DNA of 64,000 nt, from contig OZ037894.1 of assembly GCA_964035575.1 (NCBI GenBank), positions 1,054,001-1,118,000 on the forward strand, in the 5' to 3' direction. Positions 30,100-41,495 of this stretch are shown piece after piece; positions within the stretch are counted from its first letter, which is position 1; the number at the start of each line of letters is the position of its first letter. This DNA comes from Rhynchopus sp. YZ270_cl-10. Its lineage: Eukaryota; Euglenozoa; Diplonemea; Diplonemida; Diplonemidae. The position numbers were made by a program, and so were the translations under genes. The notes under the pieces are model-generated. The model did no database searches. It worked only from the letters and a program-made list of their open reading frames with translations, and was not told the origin of the DNA.

Positions 30100-31206
30100 A
30101 TGTTGAGACTGTTGTGTATTGTGACATCTGTGGTGCTGTCGCAGGGGCTGCCGGTGGAGCCCACACCCTTCACAGTTGTTGCCATACCGGGTGAGTATGG
30201 GGTCACCACGAAAGGAGAGGACGCCTCGGACGTTGCCCACACTTTTACGAACAATGGATCCAGCTTTGTGCCACAAGGGGAGTTCAGGAGTGGGTATGCA
30301 CAGCAATGTGCCAGTGGTGTGACGGACACACTTCTCTTCTGTGTGGGTGAAACCGAAAGCAACGTGTACTCCCTGACTGTGTACGACACAGCCCAGCCTG
30401 CCTTCGTGGTGTTGGTGCACGAAGCCCGAGTGTTCTTCAAAGGTACAGGCAGTGGTGGCAAGGTCTTCACTGCATACGAGCCTGGGATGCTTACTGTTGT
30501 GGCGGGGACTGCGCTGTACGTCGTTGACGTAACGTCACCGAAGGACCCGAAGATCACGCTTATTAAATACCTCGATGTTACGCAGATTAAGGGTGTGAAG
30601 TGCAGTGAGCACATTGCAGTCCACGCAGTTGAGCGTGATGGTGTGCAGGAGAATGTTCATGTCTATCGCTTTGTGGATTCAATTTTGAAGAACGTTGCGA
30701 CAATCCCGATACAGCGTATAGGTCCCACTTATCCATCGTGGGATATCAAAGGAGGTGTGTTTGCTGCTGTCTACCCCGTGTCCTGGAAAATGTATTATTA
30801 TTATCGAGCAGCCATTGGCGACACTATCACGAGCTCAAGTAACTATAGCAAGACTGTTGTCACCTCATACACCAGCTACCATGTGAGCATTCTCACGGAT
30901 GGGGCAATTGCAGTGCTGGGACGGTGGAGCCCTGGATTTGATGTGGATCTCGTGTACGATGATCCGAATGATCCGACTACAGTGTATATAAATAATTTGG
31001 TAACTCACGATAGTACGACGATGGTGACAGTGGAGGGTTATCTCTACATTACCGTGAGGATGTCACCTGTGAGACTCTTCATAGTGTCGACTGCAGATTG
31101 GAAGCAAATGGCCTCTTACAATTTTGACGAGTCCGTGCAGCTCACCTTCACACAAAGCAACCCTCCTGCGAAGAACAACACAGTCATGCTCGAAATGGCA
31201 GACTAA
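30100..31206 (+). CDS. Secreted propeller-family surface protein (368 aa)
   Basis: ATG 30100 follows tttatattttaaca and gives MLRLLCIVTSVVLSQG, a short signal peptide. The ectodomain has the invariant first half (VYDTAQPAFVVLVHEA, VFTAYEPGMLTVVAGTALYV, VDVTSPKDPK) and a shorter, divergent second half (VSWKMYYYYRAAIGD, FDVDLVYDDPNDPTTVYINN). It ends NNTVMLEMAD; then taatcaggcacgactgagg matches the very end of the anchored genes (tcaatcagtcacgactgagg). The helix and tail segment has thus been deleted, creating the stop. The DCxx pair of cysteines seen in the second half of anchored copies is missing. Predicted secreted form. Confidence 0.85.
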   Translation: MLRLLCIVTSVVLSQGLPVEPTPFTVVAIPGEYGVTTKGEDASDVAHTFTNNGSSFVPQGEFRSGYAQQCASGVTDTLLFCVGETESNVYSLTVYDTAQPAFVVLVHEARVFFKGTGSGGKVFTAYEPGMLTVVAGTALYVVDVTSPKDPKITLIKYLDVTQIKGVKCSEHIAVHAVERDGVQENVHVYRFVDSILKNVATIPIQRIGPTYPSWDIKGGVFAAVYPVSWKMYYYYRAAIGDTITSSSNYSKTVVTSYTSYHVSILTDGAIAVLGRWSPGFDVDLVYDDPNDPTTVYINNLVTHDSTTMVTVEGYLYITVRMSPVRLFIVSTADWKQMASYNFDESVQLTFTQSNPPAKNNTVMLEMAD

Positions 31207-31657
31207 TCAGGCACGACTGAGGCATAAAGAGGTCTTGTGTGTCGTGAAGCGTCCAGTATTACAAATTGTTGTTATGTGCATGTGTTGCGCTTACTTTTTA
31301 TTATTCAGTTTTGACTTTTTTTACTCTTTGATTCCTGTGTAGTGTTAAGTCTCGCAACAGACTGACAATGATGATGAAGTGGACGCCACAGAGGAGAAGC
31401 GACCTTTCTTAGCAGAAAACATCACCTTGTTTGCGTATTGCACTTATTTGCAAGAATACGCACCGTCTCTGTGGCTGTTCTCTAGGGCTGTTGCTACTTG
31501 CGTTGTTCAATGTTTTCGGTGAATTTGTTTCTGGCTTACGAACCATTTTTGTTAGCCACCCCATCGCTCTCTCTTTGCTATTGCTGTGTGTTCTTCTGTC
31601 TGTTGTTTTCTTTTCACTCTTGCATGTTACGAAGTTTGAATACCACAGCCAGTCGCG
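31207..31657. repeat. Inter-gene spacer module, truncated by the duplication joint
   Basis: Normal spacer order as far as gaataccacagccagtcgcg, then cca and the start of duplication copy 2. Confidence 0.6.
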
Positions 31658-31660
31658 CCA

Positions 31661-34305
31661 GTCGTGATTTTTTGTGATTTTTTTGCGATTTTTTGCGATT
31701 TTTTGCGATTTTTTGTGATCTTTTGTGATTTTTTGTGATCGGCATATTTTGAGATGAGCTTTTTTTTGTCCCACTCTGGTACTGTACTGTGTACTGTACT
31801 GTGTATACTGCGGAAATTGACCAAAAACGAGAACTTGTCCATTTCGGCAAATTGACCCCACCACTGGCCGGACGGATTCCGGAAATGCAAATGCCGGCGT
31901 TTAAAAATTTCACCAATGAAAACAAAACAAAAATTTCCAACAACAAACAACACATGAATGCCCCCCATAACGGCATGACATCTGGTAGAAACAGCCACGC
32001 CGAAAAAGTTCAATTTTAAGCGAAACTTACACATACTTACGCAGAACTGAGCACAACTGAGCACAATTCCACCTCAATTACAGCACAATTGCAGCAGCCC
32101 AAAACGGTACACTTTTGTGATTTTTTGTGATTTTTCGTGATTTTTTGTGAATTTTTGTGATTTTTTGTGATCGAGATACATACAAGTATAACGGCCGTCA
32201 CGACGGGAAAAATTTTTTTTTGTCGGGGAGGTCACGGCCGTGAAGAAAATCTGAAAAATTTAACGGCCGTGAAATTTTGCATTGATCACGGCCGTGAAAT
32301 ATTTCCACGCTTTTTGCTTGTTTCTTCTTTTTCGTTCGTAGACAGGGCCAACCCCCTTTCCCATCCCTCCCAAGTCATTCTTGGGGGGTAAAAGCAACAT
32401 AAAAAGTGCAAAAAAAAGTCGGCCCCACTGCGATCGGGAAGCTGACGACACGAATGAGCACTTATGGTGGTCCTGCCCTGCCTGCGATGCTATACGCTCA
32501 GATCCTAGTTTCCACTCCGTCACAACTGCTGACAGGTCACCGTGGCCTAACTGTGTGTCGAACTGTGGAGTTATCCGTACTGCCCTGAAGGACAGTATTG
32601 ATGCTACCTCCAGCGTCTGATGGGGAGCATCCTCATACACCGGTTGTCTCTGAACAACAGCCTCCGTATCAACAATCTGCCAGTCACGCCTGGAGAAGTT
32701 TTTGGGGTGCCTCGGAGGTCTTTATACAATGCAATGTGCCCTAGTTTCGAGTGCGAAACGTTTCTCCATGTATTGCACGGGAAACAATATGACAAAACAG
32801 GTGCAGGGTGGTTCCGTGATTATCATAGAACCTGGCACCTTGTGTGTCTCCCAAAGACCAAAAAGCGTTGTGTGAAGTTTTGGAGGAAGGAAAAATAAAA
32901 CGTATCAACAATCTGCCACTCACGCCTGGAGAACAGCTCAGCTGCAACCTTTGTTCCGTCCCCACTATGACTTCGACCGGATTCCACTCTCACAGGAAAT
33001 GGACTTATCCAAACCATCACCTGCGTGCCGCTGCGCTCCTGGCTCTCCTCACTGCGCTGGTCTCCCGCTGCCCGTCCACGTTTTCACCCTACTGTGAATT
33101 GTAGTTGGAGCGTGTGGCATTTCTGAGCACTTGTACGTGCTCCCGGTTCTTCAGAGTAGCATATTTCTCGTGTTTCAGCACTTGTAACCGGTTCTTGAGC
33201 AAAGTACTCTTCTCATATTTGATGGGCTTTCCGTTGTGGAGCACACATCAATACTGTGAGACGAACCTCATCTGTGTTGAACCATTTGCGGTGTTCTTCA
33301 GCTTCCAGTGCAAAATCTTCCGACAGAATCAGCACACTATTGAACAACTATCCTCCGTCTTTTTTGTCGGAAAATAGACCGCATCACGTTCTGCACACCT
33401 CTGGATCTTCTTCGCTACGTTGGCGAGATACGCGCAGAGGGAGGGGTCCACCCTTTTGCTCCCGTGAACTTGTACTGTTTGCCCGATGTTTTCTTTGGCA
33501 CAAGAGTGATGAACGGGGTTGAGTGAGTCCAAACACATCCTTCTCGGGCAAAGACTAATAATTGAGGTTGTGAGACGCTCGGGATGCTGCGAATTCAGTA
33601 TGCAGAACTGAAAGGCAGTGTTGAAACCAGAAGATTACAGATGGCGGGTCAGATGCTGTGTCACTTACCCCATCAGGTAGATGAGAGCCAGCACCTTCAG
33701 AGCAGTGAACACAACACACCGTGGACACAATACATGTGCCAAAAGGCAACAAGACCCTACAAGGAGTACCCAGTACCCAGCGCAGTTTTCTGTGCGATAT
33801 CACTTAACCGGTCCTCTCCTGCCCTACCCTCCTTTTCTTCAGGGGTAAAAATCAGGTGGGTTGTGGGAATATAGGGGGAAATGGGTGGGGTTTGGTCTGT
33901 ACATTCCTATCCGCGCCTATCCGCGGGGTAAAAATCAGGTGGGATGGTTCTTGAGTGGCGCCTTTTCTCGTACTTCACTGTGTGTTCCTTCAAAGACTTG
34001 TACAAAAAATTCACGGCCGTTGTTTTTTTTTAACGGCCGTGAAATTTTTGTACATAATAATATGTCATAAAAAGGGCGCTTTTTTTTCACGGCCGTTTTT
34101 TTTAATTTTTCACGGCAACGACGGCAGTGGGTCGAGCATTTTTTTTTTCATTTCCGTGACGTCCGTTTTACTTGTATGGAGATAATTTGTAAATATTTTT
34201 TGTGAATATTTTTTTCCACACCCCCCCTGTAGCCACCCCACCAAAGTGCTATTTTCTGCGATTTTCTGCTATTTTCTGCTATTTTGGGGTCGTCAGCCAC
34301 ACCAT
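31661..34305. mobile_element. Partial second copy of the composite TIR element
   Basis: Carries the right three quarters of the element at 20486-24016, beginning within the GTGATTTTTT repeats and ending with TCAGCCACACCAT at 34293-34305. It includes the 2.0-kb TIR element at 32179-34178. The left TIR, decamers and heptamer satellite are absent because the duplication began to their right. Confidence 0.6.
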
Positions 34306-34307
34306 AA

Positions 34308-34806
34308 CATGTTTGTTTATTGCTTCTGTTTACTTCGCACTGCTTGCTGGTCCTTATTTTTGTTTAGCTCTGCCGAGTCAGTGTACCAACACTTCTTGGC
34401 CTGTTTGGACTAGCACGGTGCTGTGTCCTGGATGGTGCCTTCTCTGGTCAACTCCAGGCACCTCAGACTTCCTCTTGTGTGTTGAAGAATATTGATTGGA
34501 AAAACGTTGATCTGCCTTTTGTATTTTCCTTCCCATTGCATTGCCGTTGACACAACGAACCCTGTTCCAGGGGCAAACAAAGGGAGCTTTGAAAGCATCT
34601 CGATTTCGCTCCACAACTCATACCTCTGGAATCAACTCAAAAAAATGTCCCTGACGCAGGTCATGAGGGTGAAGGATGACGACGCTTTCCGCGAGTACCT
34701 CATGAAGGTTGGTGATGGGTCTGTGAATGAGGCTGGGGATGTGGACCACAACAACAGCACACAGGAAACGGGGCTACACGAACAGACAACCCTGCCCCAC
34801 CCCACG
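34308..34806 (+). promoter_or_regulatory. Upstream module with captured helicase-like fragment, second copy
   Basis: Same as 24019-24517, including the PIF1-like insert (about 34563-34747) and its ATG at 34645. Confidence 0.5.
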
Positions 34807-36153
34807 ATGTCGTGGCAGCACCGGTCCACGTCAGCGCAGAGTGTCTTCTTCTTTGTTGCAACGGTGCTTTCGCAGGGGCTGCCGGTGGGGTGCACACCCT
34901 TCACAGTTGTTGCCATACCGGGTGAGTATGGGGTCACCACGAGCGGAGAAAAGAGCTCAAACGTTGCCCACACTTTTACGAACAATGGAACCAGCTTTGT
35001 GCCACAAGGGGAGTTCAGGAGTGGGTTTGCACAGCAATGTGCCAGTGGTGTGACGGACACGCTTCTCTTCTGTGTGGGTGAAACTAAAAGCAACATATAC
35101 TCCCTGACTGTGTACGACACAGCCCAGCCTGCCTTCGTGGTGTTGGTGCACGATGCCCCAAGGTTCTTCGATGTCGGTGCGGGCAGTGGTGGCAAGGTCT
35201 TCACTGCATACCAGCCTGGGATGCTTATTGTTGTGGTGGGGACTGTGCTGTATGTCGTTGATGTAACGTCACCGGAGGACCCGAAGGTCCCGCTGGTTGC
35301 ATACCTCATGGTTGCGCAGATTATGGGTGTGAAGTGCAGTGGTGAGCATATTGCGGTCCACGTAGTTGAGCGTGATGGTGTGCAGGAGAATATTTATGTG
35401 TATCGCTTTGTGGATTCTATTTTGAAGAATGTTGGGCACATCCCGATGAACGGTGTTTTGACGACTCAACCATCGTGGGATATCAAAGGAGGTGTGTTTG
35501 CTGCTGTCTACCCGGCTGCAGGACTGTCTTATTATTATCGAGCAGCCATTGGCGACACTATCAGCGACTCCACCAATCATAGCAAGTCTACTACCTACAC
35601 ATACGACAACTACCATGTGAGCATTCTCACGGATGGGACAATTGCATTGTTCAGCTGCAGGACAAATACATGCCAGATATTTGATGTGAGCCTCTTGCAA
35701 AATAATCCGTTTAATTTGATTCGTGTGTATTCCAATACAGATACGTCACGTAGCACCCAGCTTACGAAGATGGTGTCCGTGGAGGGTTATGTGTACATTA
35801 CGTTAGTGGAGGAGACGTCAGATGTGAGCCTGTTCGTGTTCTCTGCAAAGGACGTGGTCTGGAAGCATTGGAAGCAAGCGGGCTTTATCACGTTTAATGA
35901 ATCCGTGCAGATGACCTTCACACAAAGCAACCCTGCGAATAACAACGCGCTCATGCTCACAGTCGCAGTCTCGCTAGTGTGCGTCTGCCTCCTCGCAGCA
36001 GCCCTTGCACTGCTCTTCCTGAAATGCTCCAAACAGAACGAAGACACCTACACAGCAACGAACACGGACTTTGTGGTCTCCAGCGACCACAAGCGGGGCA
36101 ACATGTGGTCAGAGATGCCCACAGCAAGTCAATCAGTCACGACTGAGGCATAA
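34807..36153 (+). CDS. Membrane-anchored propeller-family surface protein, duplicate of 24518-25864
   Basis: The translation is identical to that of 24518-25864 (448 aa from MSWQ). Signal peptide, ectodomain, helix at about 383-405 and tail are as described there. With no divergence it is either a very young paralogue or an assembly duplicate. Confidence 0.8.
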   Translation: MSWQHRSTSAQSVFFFVATVLSQGLPVGCTPFTVVAIPGEYGVTTSGEKSSNVAHTFTNNGTSFVPQGEFRSGFAQQCASGVTDTLLFCVGETKSNIYSLTVYDTAQPAFVVLVHDAPRFFDVGAGSGGKVFTAYQPGMLIVVVGTVLYVVDVTSPEDPKVPLVAYLMVAQIMGVKCSGEHIAVHVVERDGVQENIYVYRFVDSILKNVGHIPMNGVLTTQPSWDIKGGVFAAVYPAAGLSYYYRAAIGDTISDSTNHSKSTTYTYDNYHVSILTDGTIALFSCRTNTCQIFDVSLLQNNPFNLIRVYSNTDTSRSTQLTKMVSVEGYVYITLVEETSDVSLFVFSAKDVVWKHWKQAGFITFNESVQMTFTQSNPANNNALMLTVAVSLVCVCLLAAALALLFLKCSKQNEDTYTATNTDFVVSSDHKRGNMWSEMPTASQSVTTEA

Positions 36154-36709
36154 AGAGGTCTTGTGTGTCGTGGCAGCGTTCGGTATTTCGAATCGTTGTT
36201 ATGTGCATGTGTTGCGCTTACTTTTTATTATTCAGTTTTGACTTTTTTTACTCTCTGATTCCTGTGTGTGTTGTTATGTCTCGCAACAGACTGACAATGA
36301 TGATGAAGTGGACGCCACAGAGGAGAAGCGACCTTTCTTAGCAGAAAACATCACCTTGTTTGCGTATTGCACTTATTTGCAAGAATACGCACCATCTCTG
36401 TGGCTGTTCTCTAGGGCTGTTGCTCCTTGCGTTGTTCAATGTTTTCGGTGAATTTGTTTCTGGCTTATGAACCATTTTTGTTAGCCACCCCATCGCTCTC
36501 TCTTTGCTATGGCAGTGTGTTCTTGTTTTCTTTTCACTCTTGCATGTTACGAACTTTGAATACCACAGCCAGTCGCGTTTTTCTGCAATGTGTATTGCGG
36601 CTTCTGCGTCTGGCCTGGTCTTTATTGTTTGTCATAATAACCAGCAAGATTTTTGAAATTGTTTTATTCAATGTCTGCATCCTGATGAGGTGTTGATATC
36701 CAAATCTTA
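36154..36709. repeat. Inter-gene spacer module, duplicate of 25865-26420
   Basis: Same sequence as its counterpart; no gene seen. Confidence 0.55.
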
Positions 36710-37032
36710 ACATGTTTTTTTATTGCTTCTGTTTACTTCGCACTGCTTGCTGGTCCTTATTTTTGTTTAGCTCTGCCGAGTCAGTGTACCAACACTTCTT
36801 GGCCTGTTTGGACTAGCACGGTGCTGTGTCCTGGATGGTGCCTTCTCTGGTCAACTCCAGGCACCTCAGACTTCCTCTTGTGTGTTGAAGAATATTGATT
36901 GGAAAAACGTTGATCTGCCTTTTGTATTTTCCTTCCCATTGCATTGCCGTTGACACAACGAACCCTCCACACCACAACAACAGCACACAGGAAACGGGGC
37001 TACACGAACAGACAACCCTGCCCCACCCCACG
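36710..37032 (+). promoter_or_regulatory. Upstream module of anchored-type gene, duplicate
   Basis: Same as 26421-26743, with the two pyrimidine tracts and AG sites before MSWQ. Confidence 0.5.
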
Positions 37033-38361
37033 ATGTCGTGGCAGCACCGGTCCACGTCAGCGCAGAGTGTCCTCTTCTTTGTTGCAGCGGTGCTGTCGCA
37101 GGGGCTGCCGGTGGGGTGCACACCCTTCACAGTTGTTGCCATACCGGGTGAGTATGGGGTCACCACGAAAGGAGAGAACGCCTCGAACGTTGCCTTTATG
37201 TTTACGAACAATGGATCCAGCTTTGTGCCACAAGGGGAGTTCAAGAGTGGGTTTGCACAGCAATGTGCCAGTGGTGTGACGGACACACTTCTCTTCTGTG
37301 TGGGTGAAACCGAAAGCGACGTGTACTCCCTGACTGTGTACGACACAGCTCAGCCTGCCTTCGTGGTGTTGGTGCACGATGCCCCAAGGTTCTTCGATGT
37401 CGGTGCGGGCAGTGGTGGCATGGTCTTCACTGCATACCAGCCTGGGGTGCTTATTGTTGGGGTGGGGACTGTGCTGTATCTCGTTGATGTATCGTCACCG
37501 GAGGACCCGAAGGTCCCACTGGTTGCATACCTCATGGTTGCGCAGATTATGGGTGTGAAGTGCAGTGGTGAGCACATTGCGGTCCACGTAGTTGAGCGTG
37601 ATGGTGTGCAGGAGAATGTTTATGTGTATCGCTTTGTGGGCTTAATTCTGAAGAATATTGCGACAATCCCGATGAACGGTGCCACGTCGTGGGATATGAA
37701 AGGAGGTGTGTTTGCTGCTGTCTACCCGTCTGCGTCGGAGTCTTTTTATTATTTAGCAACCATTGGCGACACCATCAACTACTCTATTAACGAGACGAGT
37801 CTTGGTCAGATCTACACCTACCACAACTACCGTGTGAGCATTCTCATGGGCGCGATTCTAGTGTTCCGTTGCATGGAGATATCCTGCCAGAGATTTGATG
37901 TGAACCTGTTGATGGTTAATCCGTATGGTATGATTGAAGTGTATTCAAATTCAAATACGTCACGTAACACCCAGCTTGCACATATAGTGTCCGTGGAGGG
38001 TTTCGTGTACATTACGTTAGGGGAGGAACGTACGTCAGATATGAGTCTGCACGTGTTGTCGATTGAAGATGACGTGGTCTGGAAGCAAAGGGGCTTTTTC
38101 AACTTTAAAGAGTCCGTGCAGATCACCTTTACACAAAGCAACCCTGCGAATAACAACGCGCTCATGCTCACAGTCGCAGCCTCGCTAGTGTGCGTCTGCC
38201 TCCTCGCAGCAGCCCTTGCACTGCTCTTCCTGAAATGCTCCAAGCAGAACGAAGACACCACAGCAACGAACGCGGACTTTGTGGTCTCCAGCGACCACAA
38301 GCGGGGCAGCATGTGGTCAGAGATGCCCACAGCAAGTCAATCAGTCACGACTGAGGCATGA
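37033..38361 (+). CDS. Membrane-anchored propeller-family surface protein, duplicate of 26744-28072
   Basis: The translation is identical to 26744-28072 (442 aa), with the helix at about 378-400 and the same tail. See that entry for domain details. Confidence 0.8.
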   Translation: MSWQHRSTSAQSVLFFVAAVLSQGLPVGCTPFTVVAIPGEYGVTTKGENASNVAFMFTNNGSSFVPQGEFKSGFAQQCASGVTDTLLFCVGETESDVYSLTVYDTAQPAFVVLVHDAPRFFDVGAGSGGMVFTAYQPGVLIVGVGTVLYLVDVSSPEDPKVPLVAYLMVAQIMGVKCSGEHIAVHVVERDGVQENVYVYRFVGLILKNIATIPMNGATSWDMKGGVFAAVYPSASESFYYLATIGDTINYSINETSLGQIYTYHNYRVSILMGAILVFRCMEISCQRFDVNLLMVNPYGMIEVYSNSNTSRNTQLAHIVSVEGFVYITLGEERTSDMSLHVLSIEDDVVWKQRGFFNFKESVQITFTQSNPANNNALMLTVAASLVCVCLLAAALALLFLKCSKQNEDTTATNADFVVSSDHKRGSMWSEMPTASQSVTTEA

Positions 38362-39824
38362 GGAGATCTTGTGTGTCGTGGACATGCAGCAAACACACGC
38401 CTGTTCCAGACAAGACACTTACTAGGCGGAGGGTGTTTGCATCCTCTGACAGTTCATCTGCTTTCAGCATTTGTGGGTCTGAGTTGCATTCGTTTACTTG
38501 TTGTTGCATGTATTGCGCGTTTACTTTTTATTCCTCAGTTTTGACTTTTTTTACTCTCTGATTCCTGTGTGTGTTGTTATGTCTCGCAACAGACTGACAA
38601 TGATGATGAAGTGGACGCCACAGAGGAGAAGCGACCTTTCTTAGCAGAAAACATCAGCTTGTTTGCGTATTGCACTTATTTGCAAGAATACGCACCGTCT
38701 CTGTGGCTGTTCTCTAGGGCAGCTGTGCCTCAAGGTTTTTAGTGAATTTGTTTCTGGCTTACGAACCATTTTTGTTAGCCACCACATCGCTCTCTCTTTG
38801 CTATTTCTTGTTTTATTTTCACTCTTGCATGTTACGAAGTTTGAATACCACAGCCAGTCGCGTTTTTCTGCAATGTGTATTGCGGCTTCTGCGTCTGGCC
38901 TGGTCTTTATTGTTTGTCATAATAACCAGCAATTTTTTGAAATTGTTTTATCTCCTTTGCGATACAAACTCAAGACTGATTTTGCATTTTTGACCGTAAA
39001 AACTTGTGACATAATCTAGGCTTTACGTCACATATTTTTGGCTTGGAATAGGTGGGGATCGTGACATAAAGCTTTATGCCATGGCATGAAGTACTTTATG
39101 ATCACGCAGGTGTCTCCACTACAAAAAAACCAACAAAACACCCACAAAAAAAATGCCTCAGAACAAGGCCAGATCGTATCTGGACGATCGGGCAGATTTT
39201 TTTTTTTTGATCAATCTGGATGTATTCCTTGATAAAATCGCATGGTGATCTTTACCTCCTGCAGCAATGGCCCCGCATCACCATTGGTTGAATCCGCACC
39301 TAGTCAACACAGATCGAGTTCAAGGGGCGCCCACTTCGGCTGCGGAGAACGGGTACCCTTCAAAGAGGGATTGTCAGCATCAAACATGAAACTGTTACCC
39401 CTGTTTGTCTTGCATCACCGACGCCTCCTTCATCCTCTCTCCCCTGCATCCACATCACCAACAGGAATCCCATCCTAAACACTTCTGCAGGTCACTCTCC
39501 GACCTTCCCAAGCCAAAATACGTGACCCAACGCCTCCTTATGGATCACTCTTTTTTTTACAGCCAAAAAACGCAAAATCAGACCTCTTGTTTTTCCCCCA
39601 GAAGTTAAAATAACGTATTGCATGCGTCAGTAAAGCGCACTTCACATAACTCGGGAGCTATGGTTCCGAGTTGCATAATATGACCACAAGCGAAGCGAGT
39701 GGTCATAAAATTTCATGCTCCACTCTGCGACGCCAATAGTGCACTTTACATCATGCAATAAATAGCCAATTATTCTATGTCTGCATCCTTATTTTGCATT
39801 TTGCATTTAGATATCCAAATCTTA
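38362..39824. other. Spacer module plus 818-bp insertion, duplicate
   Basis: 38362-38951 is the spacer module, 38952-39769 the hairpin-rich insertion (its 145-bp TIR element at 39616-39760), and 39770-39824 the end of the spacer module. All duplicates of 28073-29535; no gene. Confidence 0.55.
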
Positions 39825-40388
39825 ACATGTTTGTTTATTGCTTCTGTTTACTTCGCACTGCTTGCTGGTCCTTATTTTTGTTTAGCTCTGCCGAGTCAGT
39901 GTACCAACACTTCTTGGCCTGTTTGGACTAGCACGGTGCTGTGTCCTGGATGGTGCCTTCTCTGGTCAACTCCAGGCACCTCAGACTTCCTCTTGTGTGT
40001 TGAAGAATATTGATTGGAAAAACGTTGATCTGCCTTTTGTATTTTTCTTATGTTGTCTAGGGACCACCTGCAGAGAGAGGGGGCAAAGACAGAGGGGAGC
40101 AACAATCACAGATGCACACAATGTCTGCAGATTTGTTCTTCACCGTCGATTTCTTGCCACCCGTACCCCCAAAGGAAGTACCTAGAACACAACACACCAC
40201 ACACACTCTCTGGGCAACTTTTCCCGCACTGAGGAATCACTCAATTTTAAAGCCCACATTTTGAAACACACATATTGAACATAGTTCCCTCTGTACCCCC
40301 TGCCTCCCTTTCCCAGTTTTCTCTGCCGCAATACTCCCTGCTTACACCCTTCTCCCTCACTGCAACAACACAGCTTTATATTTTAACA
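39825..40388 (+). promoter_or_regulatory. Hybrid upstream region of secreted gene, duplicate
   Basis: Same join of anchored-type and secreted-type leaders as at 29537-30099. Confidence 0.5.
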
Positions 40389-41495
40389 ATGTTGAGACTG
40401 TTGTGTATTGTGACATCTGTGGTGCTGTCGCAGGGGCTGCCGGTGGAGCCCACACCCTTCACAGTTGTTGCCATACCGGGTGAGTATGGGGTCACCACGA
40501 AAGGAGAGGACGCCTCGGACGTTGCCCACACTTTTACGAACAATGGATCCAGCTTTGTGCCACAAGGGGAGTTCAGGAGTGGGTATGCACAGCAATGTGC
40601 CAGTGGTGTGACGGACACACTTCTCTTCTGTGTGGGTGAAACCGAAAGCAACGTGTACTCCCTGACTGTGTACGACACAGCCCAGCCTGCCTTCGTGGTG
40701 TTGGTGCACGAAGCCCGAGTGTTCTTCAAAGGTACAGGCAGTGGTGGCAAGGTCTTCACTGCATACGAGCCTGGGATGCTTACTGTTGTGGCGGGGACTG
40801 CGCTGTACGTCGTTGACGTAACGTCACCGAAGGACCCGAAGATCACGCTTATTAAATACCTCGATGTTACGCAGATTAAGGGTGTGAAGTGCAGTGAGCA
40901 CATTGCAGTCCACGCAGTTGAGCGTGATGGTGTGCAGGAGAATGTTCATGTCTATCGCTTTGTGGATTCAATTTTGAAGAACGTTGCGACAATCCCGATA
41001 CAGCGTATAGGTCCCACTTATCCATCGTGGGATATCAAAGGAGGTGTGTTTGCTGCTGTCTACCCCGTGTCCTGGAAAATGTATTATTATTATCGAGCAG
41101 CCATTGGCGACACTATCACGAGCTCAAGTAACTATAGCAAGACTGTTGTCACCTCATACACCAGCTACCATGTGAGCATTCTCACGGATGGGGCAATTGC
41201 AGTGCTGGGACGGTGGAGCCCTGGATTTGATGTGGATCTCGTGTACGATGATCCGAATGATCCGACTACAGTGTATATAAATAATTTGGTAACTCACGAT
41301 AGTACGACGATGGTGACAGTGGAGGGTTATCTCTACATTACCGTGAGGATGTCACCTGTGAGACTCTTCATAGTGTCGACTGCAGATTGGAAGCAAATGG
41401 CCTCTTACAATTTTGACGAGTCCGTGCAGCTCACCTTCACACAAAGCAACCCTCCTGCGAAGAACAACACAGTCATGCTCGAAATGGCAGACTAA
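40389..41495 (+). CDS. Secreted propeller-family surface protein, duplicate of 30100-31206
   Basis: The translation is identical to 30100-31206 (368 aa from MLRLLCIVTSVVLSQG). It has no membrane helix and ends MLEMAD. Its downstream spacer continues past the duplication endpoint at 41946 into normal sequence. Confidence 0.8.
   Translation: MLRLLCIVTSVVLSQGLPVEPTPFTVVAIPGEYGVTTKGEDASDVAHTFTNNGSSFVPQGEFRSGYAQQCASGVTDTLLFCVGETESNVYSLTVYDTAQPAFVVLVHEARVFFKGTGSGGKVFTAYEPGMLTVVAGTALYVVDVTSPKDPKITLIKYLDVTQIKGVKCSEHIAVHAVERDGVQENVHVYRFVDSILKNVATIPIQRIGPTYPSWDIKGGVFAAVYPVSWKMYYYYRAAIGDTITSSSNYSKTVVTSYTSYHVSILTDGAIAVLGRWSPGFDVDLVYDDPNDPTTVYINNLVTHDSTTMVTVEGYLYITVRMSPVRLFIVSTADWKQMASYNFDESVQLTFTQSNPPAKNNTVMLEMAD

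Larger units (their letters stand above)
21372..31657. repeat. Copy 1 of a 10,289-bp tandem duplication
   Basis: The unit begins gtcgtgatttttt and ends ccacagccagtcgcg. It is followed by cca and then copy 2 at 31661. All translations I compared and all spot-checked spacer sequence are the same in both copies, including homopolymer runs. It carries the right part of the composite element, two anchored genes and one secreted gene. Confidence 0.9.
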
